From JAHCIE01 sp034431435 (GTDB lineage: Bacteria > Chloroflexota > Anaerolineae > Epilineales > JAHCIE01), in NCBI GenBank assembly GCA_034431435.1, contig DAOUDG010000076.1, positions 1 through 62,506 on the forward strand: a stretch of DNA of 62,506 bases, read 5' to 3'. This document shows positions 43,639 to 51,648 of this stretch, in pieces (position 1 is the first letter of the stretch; each line of letters starts with the position of its first letter). The position numbers and the translations under genes were made by a program. The notes beneath the pieces were generated by a model that did no database searches, was not told the DNA's origin, and worked only from the letters and a program-made list of their open reading frames with translations.

Positions 43639-44559
43639 TCAGTGCGCCTTGCCGCGCAGGGCGGCGACGCTGGGGTAGCCGTGGGCGGCCATGAAGTCGT
43701 GGAGGTCGAGGGCGATGCGTCCCAGGACGCGGGGGCCGTGGCTGTCGATGGCCGTAGCCACGCCGACGGCGGTCGCGCCCGCCATGAGCATCGCGGCCGC
43801 GTCGCGGGCGGTCGTCACGCCGCCGACGCCGATGACAGGGATAGCCACGGCGCGGCTGATGTCGTAGACGCAACGCAGGGCGATGGGCGTGAGGGCCGCG
43901 CCGGAGAGGCCGCCGGTGCGGTTGGTCAGCGCCGGGCGGCCGCTGTCGGCGTCGATGAGCATGGCGGGCATGGTGTTGACGGCGGTGATGGCGTCGGCCC
44001 CGGCTTCCTCGGCCAGCCGGGCGACGCGGCCAATGTCTGACGTGTTCGGCGACAGCTTGACGCTGATGGGCAGGCGCACGGCGGCACGCACGGCGGCGGT
44101 GGCGAAAGCGATGCCCTCCGCGCTGCCCGCGCCCGTGGTCGGGTCGTGGCCGAGGTTGGGACACGAGGCGTTTAGCTCGATGAGGTCGGGCGCGACCCGG
44201 GCGGCCAGGCTCGCCAGGGTCACGAACTCCTGGGGCGACTCGGCGTAGACGCTGACGAACACCGGCACGCCCCACTCGCGCAGCTGCTCGCGGGTGGCTG
44301 CGAACTCGGTCAGCCAGTGGTGGATGCCGGGGTTGGGCAGGCCCAGGGCATTCAGCGCGCCGCCGTCCCAGGTGATGTAGTTGGGCGCCGGGTGGCCTGC
44401 GCGCGGCTCGCTGGTCACGGTCTTGGCGGTGACGGCGGCCGCGCCACCTTTGGCGGCGGCTTGAATCTCCGGGCCGCTCGCCGTCCACGGGCCACAGGCG
44501 GCGATGATAGGATGGTCGAGGCGGATTCCCGCCAGGGTCACGCCGAGGTCGATGTCCAT
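43639..44559 (-). CDS. pyrD: Dihydroorotate dehydrogenase (class 1B-like)
   Basis: The 306-aa FMN enzyme oxidises dihydroorotate to orotate. NASCPNLGHDP holds the catalytic Cys, TAKTVTSEPRAGHP and NTMPAMLID are flavin/substrate segments, and GVGGVTTARDAAAMLMAGA is the phosphate-binding end. Catalytic Cys rather than Ser marks class 1. Class 1B normally needs the PyrK electron-transfer subunit, which is not in this operon. ATG overlaps the pyrFE stop by one base. Confidence 0.9.
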   Translation of the reverse strand: MDIDLGVTLAGIRLDHPIIAACGPWTASGPEIQAAAKGGAAAVTAKTVTSEPRAGHPAPNYITWDGGALNALGLPNPGIHHWLTEFAATREQLREWGVPVFVSVYAESPQEFVTLASLAARVAPDLIELNASCPNLGHDPTTGAGSAEGIAFATAAVRAAVRLPISVKLSPNTSDIGRVARLAEEAGADAITAVNTMPAMLIDADSGRPALTNRTGGLSGAALTPIALRCVYDISRAVAIPVIGVGGVTTARDAAAMLMAGATAVGVATAIDSHGPRVLGRIALDLHDFMAAHGYPSVAALRGKAH

Positions 44560-45980
44560 CAGGTCGCCTCCCCATTGCGATGGCGGGCCTCCTCGATGCT
44601 GCGCCGCATCTCCGGCGTCATTCGTCCCGCCGCTACCAGCGCGTCCAACACATCGGACAGGGTCAGCACGGCGTGGACGTGGTAGCCTCGCGACTCGAGG
44701 GGCACGCGGCCGCCCTCCTCGCGGTCGATGAGAACCACGATGTCGCGCACCTTCAACCCCGCCGTCTCCAGCATCTGGATGGCGTCGAGCTTGGACGCGC
44801 CGCTGGTGATCACGTCGTCCAGCACGACGGCCGTCTCGCCCTCAACGAAACGGCCCTCGATGCTGCGCCCCGTGCCGTAGGTCTTGACCTCCTTGCGCGG
44901 GTAGAGCATGGGTCGCTGTAGATATAACGCGGTGGCCGTGCCGATAGGCATGGCCGCGTAGGGGATGGCCGCGATGCGGTCGAAGGTCAGGCGGCGCATG
45001 ATGTCGCCGTAGGCCGCGCCCACGTCACGCAACAGGGCCGGGTCAGACACCAATAGCCGCAGGTCGAAGTAGAAGGGCGAGATGCGCCCCGACTGGAGCC
45101 GGAACTCGCCGAAGCGTAGCGCGCCCAGGTCCGACAGACGCACGGCCAGGTCGGCCAGGCGCGGTGGGAAAGTGGGCCGGGCCGCGGCTGTCGGCCGTGC
45201 GCGCAGTCTCTGAATGTCCTGCACCAGCGCCTCAGCGGCGGCGCGCGGGTCGGCGGCGCGGGCGATGGCCCGCGAGACCGGGATGAGCAGCCCGCCGCCG
45301 CTGGCGTCCAGCCCGGCGGCCAGGGTCGCGGCCAGGTCGCCGCCCTGCGCGCCCACGCCAGGGGCCAGGATGAGGGCGTCGGGGGCCGCCCTACGGACAG
45401 CGCGCAACTCGTCGGGGGTGGTTGCGCCAACGACGAGTCCGACATTGCCGCCCACCCCCCAGGCCAGCACGTCGCGGGTGATGCGGAGGTAGAGGGGTTC
45501 GCCATCGACGGCCAGCCCCTGGACCTCGGCGGCGCTGGGGTTGGAGGTGCGGGCCAGGACGAAGGCCCCGCGCGCCGGGTCGGCCAGGAAGGGGGCCAGC
45601 GCCTCGCGGCCGAGGTAGGGGTTGGCGGTCACGGCGGCGACGCGCCAGCGCTCGAAGGCGGCGCGGGCGTAGGCGGCCGAGGTGTTGCCGATGTCGCCCC
45701 ACTTGGCGTCGAGGATGACGGGCAGGTCGTCGGGCGCCAGGCGCAGCGTGGCCTCCAGGGCGGCGATGCCGTCGGGACCGTAGGGCAGATAGAAGGCCAG
45801 GTTGGGCTTGTAGGCGCATACCAGGCCCCGCGTGGCCGCGATGAGCCGCCGGTTGGCCTCGACCAGAGCCTCGGCCCCCGCGTCTGTGACCGGCTCGGGG
45901 TCCAGTCCCAGGACGAGCAGGCTGCCGGTGCGCTCGATGGCGGCATCGATGTGCTGGCGGAAGGTGGCTGACGTCGCCAT
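44559..45980 (-). CDS. Bifunctional OMP decarboxylase - orotate phosphoribosyltransferase
   Basis: The 473-aa protein fuses type-2 PyrF (residues ~1-275) to PyrE (~280-473). PyrF shows LVLGLDPEP and the catalytic VILDAKWGDIGNTS; the usual DAKRGDI Arg is Trp here. PyrE has FRLQSGRISPFYFDLR and the PRPP loop AVVLDDVITSGASK. It performs the last two steps of UMP synthesis. The order, PyrF then PyrE, is the reverse of animal UMP synthase. It sits between pyrB (3 bp upstream) and pyrD. Confidence 0.92.
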   Translation of the reverse strand: MATSATFRQHIDAAIERTGSLLVLGLDPEPVTDAGAEALVEANRRLIAATRGLVCAYKPNLAFYLPYGPDGIAALEATLRLAPDDLPVILDAKWGDIGNTSAAYARAAFERWRVAAVTANPYLGREALAPFLADPARGAFVLARTSNPSAAEVQGLAVDGEPLYLRITRDVLAWGVGGNVGLVVGATTPDELRAVRRAAPDALILAPGVGAQGGDLAATLAAGLDASGGGLLIPVSRAIARAADPRAAAEALVQDIQRLRARPTAAARPTFPPRLADLAVRLSDLGALRFGEFRLQSGRISPFYFDLRLLVSDPALLRDVGAAYGDIMRRLTFDRIAAIPYAAMPIGTATALYLQRPMLYPRKEVKTYGTGRSIEGRFVEGETAVVLDDVITSGASKLDAIQMLETAGLKVRDIVVLIDREEGGRVPLESRGYHVHAVLTLSDVLDALVAAGRMTPEMRRSIEEARHRNGEAT

Positions 45981-45983
45981 TGG

Positions 45984-46961
45984 CTACACCTTGCCCAGGA
46001 CGGCCGCCAGCAGGGCCATGCGGATGTACAGGCCGTTCTCCACCTGGCGGAAGTAGGCAGCGCGCGGGTCGGCGTCGACGGCCGTGCTGATCTCGGTGAT
46101 GCGGGGCAGCGGGTGCATGACGGTCATGCGTGGCTTGGCCCTGGTGAGCAACTCTGGGGTGATGGTATAGCTGTCCTTGACGGCTTCGTACTGACTGAGG
46201 TCGCCGAAGCGCTCCTTCTGAACGCGGGTGACATACAGAACATCGGCGGTCTCGATGACGTCGTGAACGTCGTCGCTCTCGCGGACCGGGATGTTTTTGG
46301 TGCGCACGTCGTGGAACAGGCGCATGGGCAGGCGCAGGATTTCGGGCGACACGAAGTCGAGGGACACGTCGTACAGCGTCAGGAGCTGGGTCAGGGAGTG
46401 GACGGTGCGCCCGAAGCGCAGGTCGCCGACCATGGCGATGTTCAGACCGTCGATTTGGCCGAGTTCCTCCTGGATGGTATACAAGTCGAGCAGAGCCTGG
46501 GTGGGATGCTCGCCTGCGCCGTCACCGGCATTGATGACGGGTACGCCGGCCGCCGCCGCCGCCGCCTGGGCCGAACCCATCTCCGGATGGCGCAGAACGA
46601 TGACGTCGGAGTACTGCTCCAACGTCTTGACGGTATCGGCCAGGGACTCGCCCTTGGATACCGACGAGAACTGCACGCCCTGGGTGATAGGGATGACGCT
46701 GCCGCCGAGGCGCTCCATGGCGGCGATAAAGGAGCTGCTGGTGCGAGTGGACGGCTCGTAGAACAGGGCGGCCATGATGCGATGGTTGAGAAGGTCGACG
46801 CCGTGGTCCCGGCGGACGCGCTCGCGCATCTCGCGGGCGAGGTCGAACAGTTCTTCCAGCAGGGGGCGCGAGAACTGGTTGACGGACAGGATATCCTGCC
46901 CCGCCAATTCGCGCAGGGTCGTGGGTTGGGCGGGCGCGGTCTGAACTGGGATCATGGTCAA
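45984..46961 (-). CDS. pyrB: Aspartate carbamoyltransferase catalytic chain
   Basis: The 325-aa enzyme joins carbamoyl phosphate and aspartate in the first committed step of pyrimidine synthesis. The carbamoyl-phosphate loop EPSTRTSSSF (residues 69-78), SKGESLADTVKTLEQY, HPTQALLDLYT and HPLPR are intact. There is no pyrI gene, so it is an unregulated trimer or interacts with the adjacent dihydroorotase. It lies 22 bp after pyrC and 3 bp before pyrFE. Confidence 0.95.
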   Translation of the reverse strand: MTMIPVQTAPAQPTTLRELAGQDILSVNQFSRPLLEELFDLAREMRERVRRDHGVDLLNHRIMAALFYEPSTRTSSSFIAAMERLGGSVIPITQGVQFSSVSKGESLADTVKTLEQYSDVIVLRHPEMGSAQAAAAAAGVPVINAGDGAGEHPTQALLDLYTIQEELGQIDGLNIAMVGDLRFGRTVHSLTQLLTLYDVSLDFVSPEILRLPMRLFHDVRTKNIPVRESDDVHDVIETADVLYVTRVQKERFGDLSQYEAVKDSYTITPELLTRAKPRMTVMHPLPRITEISTAVDADPRAAYFRQVENGLYIRMALLAAVLGKV

Positions 46962-46983
46962 AGTCCTCCACTAGATGAGTCAG

Positions 46984-48045
46984 CTAGAGTGGCGAAATCA
47001 AGCGTCCGCTGCCTGGGGCGGCGAGGACGACGCCGTCCTCGAAGGCAGTCTGGCCGCGCAGCACAACGCGCCGCAGTTGGCCCTGGACCGGACGACCGGC
47101 GAAGGCGCTCCAATTGGGGCGGGTGTGCCAGCCGCTGGCGGGTAGGGTCCAGCGGGCGTCGGGGTCAACCTCGATGTACGTGTCCGGCTGCTTGGGCAGG
47201 CGGAAGATTTGGCGCGGGTTGGTGTGCGTCAACTCCACCAGGCGGTCGAGGGTCAGGCGGCCCGCGGCGACGGTCGTCAGTAGCAAGGGTAGCGTCGTTT
47301 CCAGGCCGGGGATGCCGGGCGGAGGCGCGTCGCTGCCCTTCTCGGCCAGGGTGTGGGGGGCATGGTCCGTGGCGATGCAATCCACCGCGTCGAGCATCGC
47401 CCACAACCCGGCGCGGTCGTCGGGAGTCGCCAGGGGTGGCCGCATCTGGCCGCGCGTCCCCAGGTGGGGTAGATCCGTCTCGTCGAGGAACAGATGGTGC
47501 GGGGTCACTTCGCAGGTGATGGGCGCGCCCTGGGCCTTGGCGGCCTGGATGTAGGCCAGCTCCGCGCGGCGGCTGACATGGCACAGGTGCAGCCGTTGGC
47601 CGTAGGCCCACGCCAGGCCGACAGCGACGGGGATGCTCAGCTCCTCGGCGTGAACAGCGATGACGCGACCGCGCGGCCAGGTCCGAAAGTGGGCCAGTAG
47701 GGACGCCCAGTCGTTGACGCGCAGCGGGCCGTAGGTGGCGTCCAGGTAGATTTTCAGACCCACGGCGCGGTCGGCAAGGGCGGCCGCCGCCTGGGCGTTA
47801 CCCGCCGCTGCGCCGACGAACAGGCCCACGTCAGCGCGAGCCTGGCGCTGAACCGAGGCAGCGGCCGCGTCGAACACGACGCTGTCGATGACAGGCGGCT
47901 TCGTGTTGGGCATGGCGAGGACGGCCGTCACGCCGCCCGCCAGGGCCGCCGCCGTCCCGCTGGCGAAGTCCTCCTTGTGGGTCTCGCCCAGGTCGCGCAG
48001 GTGGACATGGACGTCGGTCAGGGCAGGCAGGCGCAGGGTTGGCAT
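46984..48045 (-). CDS. pyrC: Dihydroorotase, CAD-like type
   Basis: The 353-aa amidohydrolase closes carbamoyl aspartate to dihydroorotate. Zinc ligands H13 and H15 lie in DVHVHLRDLG, the Lys likely to be carbamylated in GLKIYLDAT, His in VIAVHAEE and CHVSRR, and the catalytic Asp in ATDHAPHTLAEKG. THKEDFASGTAAALAGGVTAV, TCEVTPHHLFL and PGLETTLPLLLT resemble the DHOase domain of animal CAD more than E. coli PyrC. GGAGGAGG precedes ATG 48045, behind the leader attenuator. Confidence 0.93.
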   Translation of the reverse strand: MPTLRLPALTDVHVHLRDLGETHKEDFASGTAAALAGGVTAVLAMPNTKPPVIDSVVFDAAAASVQRQARADVGLFVGAAAGNAQAAAALADRAVGLKIYLDATYGPLRVNDWASLLAHFRTWPRGRVIAVHAEELSIPVAVGLAWAYGQRLHLCHVSRRAELAYIQAAKAQGAPITCEVTPHHLFLDETDLPHLGTRGQMRPPLATPDDRAGLWAMLDAVDCIATDHAPHTLAEKGSDAPPPGIPGLETTLPLLLTTVAAGRLTLDRLVELTHTNPRQIFRLPKQPDTYIEVDPDARWTLPASGWHTRPNWSAFAGRPVQGQLRRVVLRGQTAFEDGVVLAAPGSGRLISPL

Positions 48046-48066
48046 AGTCTAGCCTCCTCCAGGCAC

Positions 48067-48103
48067 AAAAAAAACGCCTGCCCAGACGAGAGTCTGGCCG
48101 GCG
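48067..48103 (-). terminator. Leader attenuator of the pyr operon
   Basis: On the minus strand a stem of 4 bp, a small internal loop and 6 bp (CCAGAC/GTCTGG) with a TCTC loop is followed by eight T (48074-48067). It ends only ~21 bases before pyrC and inside the operon's own leader, so it must be regulated or leaky. A PyrR-type or UTP-sensitive mechanism is likely, but no clear PyrR-binding consensus is visible. Confidence 0.8.
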
Positions 48104-48160
48104 CGGACGCGCGTGGTATATCCCCGGTGCCTCATAGTATCATCATGTGCCCGGACGAGA

Positions 48161-48189
48161 AGTATAGCATATCCTGGGGCCGGGCGCAA
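48161..48189 (-). promoter_or_regulatory. Promoter of the pyr operon
   Basis: On the minus strand TTGCGC (48189-48184), 17 bp, then TATACT (48166-48161). The start point would be near 48154, giving a ~109-base leader that contains the attenuator. A divergent TATACT (48214-48219) serves the MFS gene. Confidence 0.7.
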
Positions 48190-48250
48190 ATCGCGCATTT
48201 CGGCGCATCGGTGTATACTAAGGCCGCGTCCCAGTCCTCGCGGAGGCCCT

Positions 48251-49483
48251 GTGTCCCTGAGTGTCGCTTTGCGGCGCGTCATGCGCCGCGACATCCTGCT
48301 GCTGTGCGCCGTTGTCTTCGCCGCTGACGTCGTGCTCGGCATGATGTCACCTACCTTTTCGCTGTTCGCGCAAAGCCTGGGCGCGTCGCTCGCCCTGGTT
48401 GGCCTGCTCACCAGCACGGCCGGCCTCACCCAGTTCTTCACCTCGGTCCCCCTGGGCGCACTATCCGACCGCCACGGTCGCAAGACGGTGCTCGTGCTGG
48501 GCCTGCTAGGCTTTGCCCTGGCCATGTTCAGCTTCGCCATCGCCCCCAATCCCTGGTTCCTGTTCCCTGGCCGCATCCTCATTGGCCTGGGCACGACGGC
48601 CATCTTCTGGATTGGCGTGGCCTATCTGGGCGACATCATCACCGCCGAGGAGCGTGGCCCCGCCTTCGGCGTCTACACCACCGCCATGGGCCTGGGCTTC
48701 ACCCTCGGCCCGCTGCTGGCCGCCCTCATCGAGCGGCAGTCCAGCGTGCGCATCAGCTACCTGGTCGGCGCGGTGATTGCCGTCGCGACGGCGGGACTGG
48801 CGGCCTGGGGGCTGCGTACGGTTCAGCGCGACAGGGGCGGCGTGCGCTCGGTGCGCGTGGGCTTCGGCTTCGACGATGCTCGCTACCTGTTGCGCAACCC
48901 CAGCCTGCTGGCTGGCTCTATCGGCAACCTGGCCGTCCAGGCATCGTTCAGCGCCGCCGTGTTCAGCTTCTTCCCTATCCTGGCGGCCAGCCTGGGCGCG
49001 ACGCCCGCCGCTATCAGTTCCATGTTCTCGGCGCGCGCCTTCGGCTCGGCGGCGGCGCGGCTGCCGACCGGGATGATTCTCACCAAAGTCTCGACCTGGC
49101 TGGTGATCAGTCTGGCGCTGGTGGGCACGCTGGCTGCTTTGACGGGCATGGCGATCAGCACGGCGCTGGGCGTATTGGCGGTCCTGCTCGTGGTGGAAGG
49201 TATCGCCTATGGCGTATATCTGACCGCGGGCCAGGCGTTCGTGGCGGAGCATTCCTCACCTACGACGCGCGGCTCGTCCATCGGCGTGTACACCACGGCG
49301 GGCAGTGTCGGCAGCACGCTCGGCCCCATCGCGTTGGGTATCATCGCCGACCTGTTTGGCTTGACCATTGTGTTCAGCGTGTCAGCCGCCATCGTCCTGG
49401 TCGCACTGGTCAGCGTTGTCATCCTATATACCCGGCGCGGCACGACTCTTGGCCGCGCCCCCACCGCCATGCAACGACGCTAG
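48251..49483 (+). CDS. MFS transporter
   Basis: The 410-aa transporter has 12 predicted spans. Motif A is GALSDRHGRKTVLVLGL, and a second copy region reads SARAFGSAAARLPTG. The C-terminal half ends in SVGSTLGPIALGIIADLFG. It resembles multidrug/sugar-efflux carriers, but the substrate cannot be assigned. GTG 48251 follows GGAGG at 5 bases; the -10 box TATACT (48214-48219) stands just upstream, divergent from the pyr promoter. Confidence 0.85.
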   Translation: MSLSVALRRVMRRDILLLCAVVFAADVVLGMMSPTFSLFAQSLGASLALVGLLTSTAGLTQFFTSVPLGALSDRHGRKTVLVLGLLGFALAMFSFAIAPNPWFLFPGRILIGLGTTAIFWIGVAYLGDIITAEERGPAFGVYTTAMGLGFTLGPLLAALIERQSSVRISYLVGAVIAVATAGLAAWGLRTVQRDRGGVRSVRVGFGFDDARYLLRNPSLLAGSIGNLAVQASFSAAVFSFFPILAASLGATPAAISSMFSARAFGSAAARLPTGMILTKVSTWLVISLALVGTLAALTGMAISTALGVLAVLLVVEGIAYGVYLTAGQAFVAEHSSPTTRGSSIGVYTTAGSVGSTLGPIALGIIADLFGLTIVFSVSAAIVLVALVSVVILYTRRGTTLGRAPTAMQRR

Positions 49484-49525
49484 GTCGTCGGCCTTCCTCG
49501 CCCTTGTTCTCCACACAGGACACCA

Positions 49526-49588
49526 GGGCCAGACAGGGCGCCAAGAGGCTTGAGGTCTATCCTCTTCCCTGCGTGCCCTGCCTGGCCC
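49526..49588. terminator. Bidirectional terminator hairpin
   Basis: A long stem (49526-49539 with 49575-49588, one A-C mismatch) encloses an inner 6-bp stem AAGAGG/CCTCTT. It lies between the convergent MFS and LLM-oxidoreductase genes. Confidence 0.65.
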
Positions 49589-49626
49589 GTGTGTCCTTGG
49601 CGCCGGTGAAGCGAGCAACAGAGTCC

Positions 49627-50607
49627 CTATTCGCGGAAGGCGGGGAGGACACGGCGACCTAGCAGGCGGAGGGCGGCTGGTTCGTCCACCCCATGCGGCG
49701 TACCCAGCTCGACGCGGGTCGCGCCCGCGTCGGCCAACGCCTCGATGTGGCGCACCAGGTCGGCCGCTGACCCAGCGAAGGCGAAGCGGCGCAGTGTCGC
49801 GTCGGACACGGCGCGCGCCGCCGCTACGGCGTCGCCGTGGTCGATGCCGGTCTTGATGCGCGCCAGCTCGTCGGGGTCGAACTCGAAGATTGGGTCCAAT
49901 TCGGCCACGACTGGCAGATACATGGCGACCGCGCGGCGAGCCACGTCGCGGGCCAGCCGCGCGTCCTCGTCCACCACACTGACCGCCCCCACGCACAGCC
50001 CAATGGCGCGCCCCTGTGCGTGGCGCTCGATGCGCTCGCGCATGACGGGCATCAGGGCCGGGTTGGCTGTGCCGCCCACCTTGACCTCATCGATCAGGTC
50101 AACCGTTGCCTTGATGAGGCTCTCCCCCCAACTCCCCAGCGCCACCGGGACCCGCGCCCGGGGCGGCCGCCAGCGCAGTGTCTGCCCTGGCACGAGGTAG
50201 AATGCCTCGCCGGTGTAGCCGCTGTCGTCGCCAGCCAGTAGCCGCCCCACGACCTCCAACGCCTCACGGATGGCGCGGATAGGCTGCCGAGGGTAGAGTC
50301 CCACCGCATCGAGCCACGCGCCGCGCGCGATGCCGAGATAGGCGCGCCCGCCGCTGGCCTCGTCCAGCAACGCCAGTTCCCCGGCCAGGGTGATAGGGTG
50401 CGCGGTGAAAGGGTTGACAGCGGCCGGGCCGAGGGTGGCGCGGCGGGTGGCCTGGGCCATCATCAAGAGCGCGGGCCAGACGGGCTGGTAGAACAGATCA
50501 TTGTAGACGCTGAGGAAGTCAAACCCCTCGGCCTCGGCCAGCGCGGCCAACGGCCCATACTCGGCCAGGGGCTTGTCGGTCTGAAACGCGATGCTGATCG
50601 TGGGCAT
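49627..50607 (-). CDS. LLM-class flavin-dependent oxidoreductase (F420-type)
   Basis: The 326-aa TIM-barrel protein is of the luciferase-like monooxygenase/F420-dependent group. Markers are FDFLSVYNDLFYQPVWPALLMMAQAT, RATLGPAAVNPFTAHPITLAGELALLDEASGGRAYLGIARG and VPVALGSWGESL. It probably uses coenzyme F420 or FMN; the substrate is unknown. ATG 50607 starts the first beta strand, while a longer frame reads through the divergent promoter. It is divergent from the metallophosphatase gene. Confidence 0.87.
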   Translation of the reverse strand: MPTISIAFQTDKPLAEYGPLAALAEAEGFDFLSVYNDLFYQPVWPALLMMAQATRRATLGPAAVNPFTAHPITLAGELALLDEASGGRAYLGIARGAWLDAVGLYPRQPIRAIREALEVVGRLLAGDDSGYTGEAFYLVPGQTLRWRPPRARVPVALGSWGESLIKATVDLIDEVKVGGTANPALMPVMRERIERHAQGRAIGLCVGAVSVVDEDARLARDVARRAVAMYLPVVAELDPIFEFDPDELARIKTGIDHGDAVAAARAVSDATLRRFAFAGSAADLVRHIEALADAGATRVELGTPHGVDEPAALRLLGRRVLPAFRE

Positions 50608-50756
50608 GCGACCTCGGAGGGTGGACAGGATTCGCAGGTTTGACAGGGGCCTGGAAGTGGGGCGAGGAGCACGATCCTGTCGCTCTTGCCCCTCTTCCCT
50701 AATTCTGGCGATGTCGCCCATCCTGTCCATTCTCCGAGCTTCTGTGATGGGCGAAA

Positions 50757-50785
50757 TTGCCAAACAGGGGTGTACGGGGCATAAT
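50757..50785 (+). promoter_or_regulatory. Promoter of the metallophosphatase gene
   Basis: TTGCCA (50757-50762), 17 bp, then CATAAT (50780-50785), 33 bp before ATG 50819. Confidence 0.6.
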
Positions 50786-50818
50786 TTCCGGCACGTGCCC
50801 CAATCCCCGGAGTCGTCG

Positions 50819-51625
50819 ATGCGTCTGGCCGTCATCTCCGATATCCACGGCAACCTACCCGCCCTGGAGGCCGTCCTCGACGACCTGGCTGCCCGTCGCC
50901 CCGACCTCGTGATGGTGGCTGGCGACCTGGTCAATCGCGGCCCACAGCCCGCCCAGGTCGTCGCCCGCATCCGCGACCTCGCCTATCCCGCCATCTACGG
51001 CAACCACGAGCGCTACGTCCTCGACGCGGCGAAGGCCGACGACCCCAACGCGGGCGGCGAGACCTTTGCCCCGGCCCGCTGGTCGATGCGCCAGCTCGAC
51101 GCCGAGCAGCTCGCCTACCTGCGCGGCCTGCCCTTCTCCCTGCCCGTGGCAGACCTGCTCATCGTCCACGGCTCGCCGCGCGGCGACCAGGATGGCATCT
51201 TTCGCCGCAACAGCGACGCCGAAATCCTGGCGAAGCTCGACGGCCAACCGCGCGTCGTCTGCGGCCATACCCACGTCTCCCTGGTGCGCCACCTCGACGC
51301 CGGGCTGGTGGTCAACGCCGGGTCCGTGGGGAACCCCTTCGAGGGCGACACGCGCGCCCGCTACGCCTGGCTGGAGCGGCGTGGGCGCGGCTGGCATGCC
51401 GAGATCGTCACCCTGGCCTACGATGTTGAGTGTGCTCTGCGCGCCTTCGACGACAGTGGCTACGTGGAGGACGCGGGAACGATGGCGCGGCTGTTCCGCC
51501 TGGAGTTTGCCACGGGCCGTAATCACCTCATCCCGGCCTATCTGGCCCATCGCGCCGCCGTGGACGCCGACGAGATGAGCCTGGCCGACGCGGCGCGGGT
51601 GTATCTGGATGGCCTTGGAGAGTAG
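50819..51625 (+). CDS. YfcE/MJ0936-type metallophosphoesterase
   Basis: The 268-aa calcineurin-like phosphoesterase has all metal blocks: SDIHGN, GDLVNRGP, GNHE, VHGSPRG and CGHTHV. It would hydrolyse phosphodiesters or dinucleoside polyphosphates in the cytoplasm. ATG 50819 begins the MRLAVISDIHGN strand. A C-terminal ~40 residues rich in helices is beyond the usual fold. The MFS gene follows after 23 bp and may be co-transcribed. Confidence 0.9.
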   Translation: MRLAVISDIHGNLPALEAVLDDLAARRPDLVMVAGDLVNRGPQPAQVVARIRDLAYPAIYGNHERYVLDAAKADDPNAGGETFAPARWSMRQLDAEQLAYLRGLPFSLPVADLLIVHGSPRGDQDGIFRRNSDAEILAKLDGQPRVVCGHTHVSLVRHLDAGLVVNAGSVGNPFEGDTRARYAWLERRGRGWHAEIVTLAYDVECALRAFDDSGYVEDAGTMARLFRLEFATGRNHLIPAYLAHRAAVDADEMSLADAARVYLDGLGE

Positions 51626-51648
51626 TCTCATCCGCACCTATCACCACC

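Noticed and set aside
48067..48103. A PyrR-binding anti-antiterminator
   Set aside because: The loop does not match the PyrR consensus closely enough; only a leader attenuator is supported.
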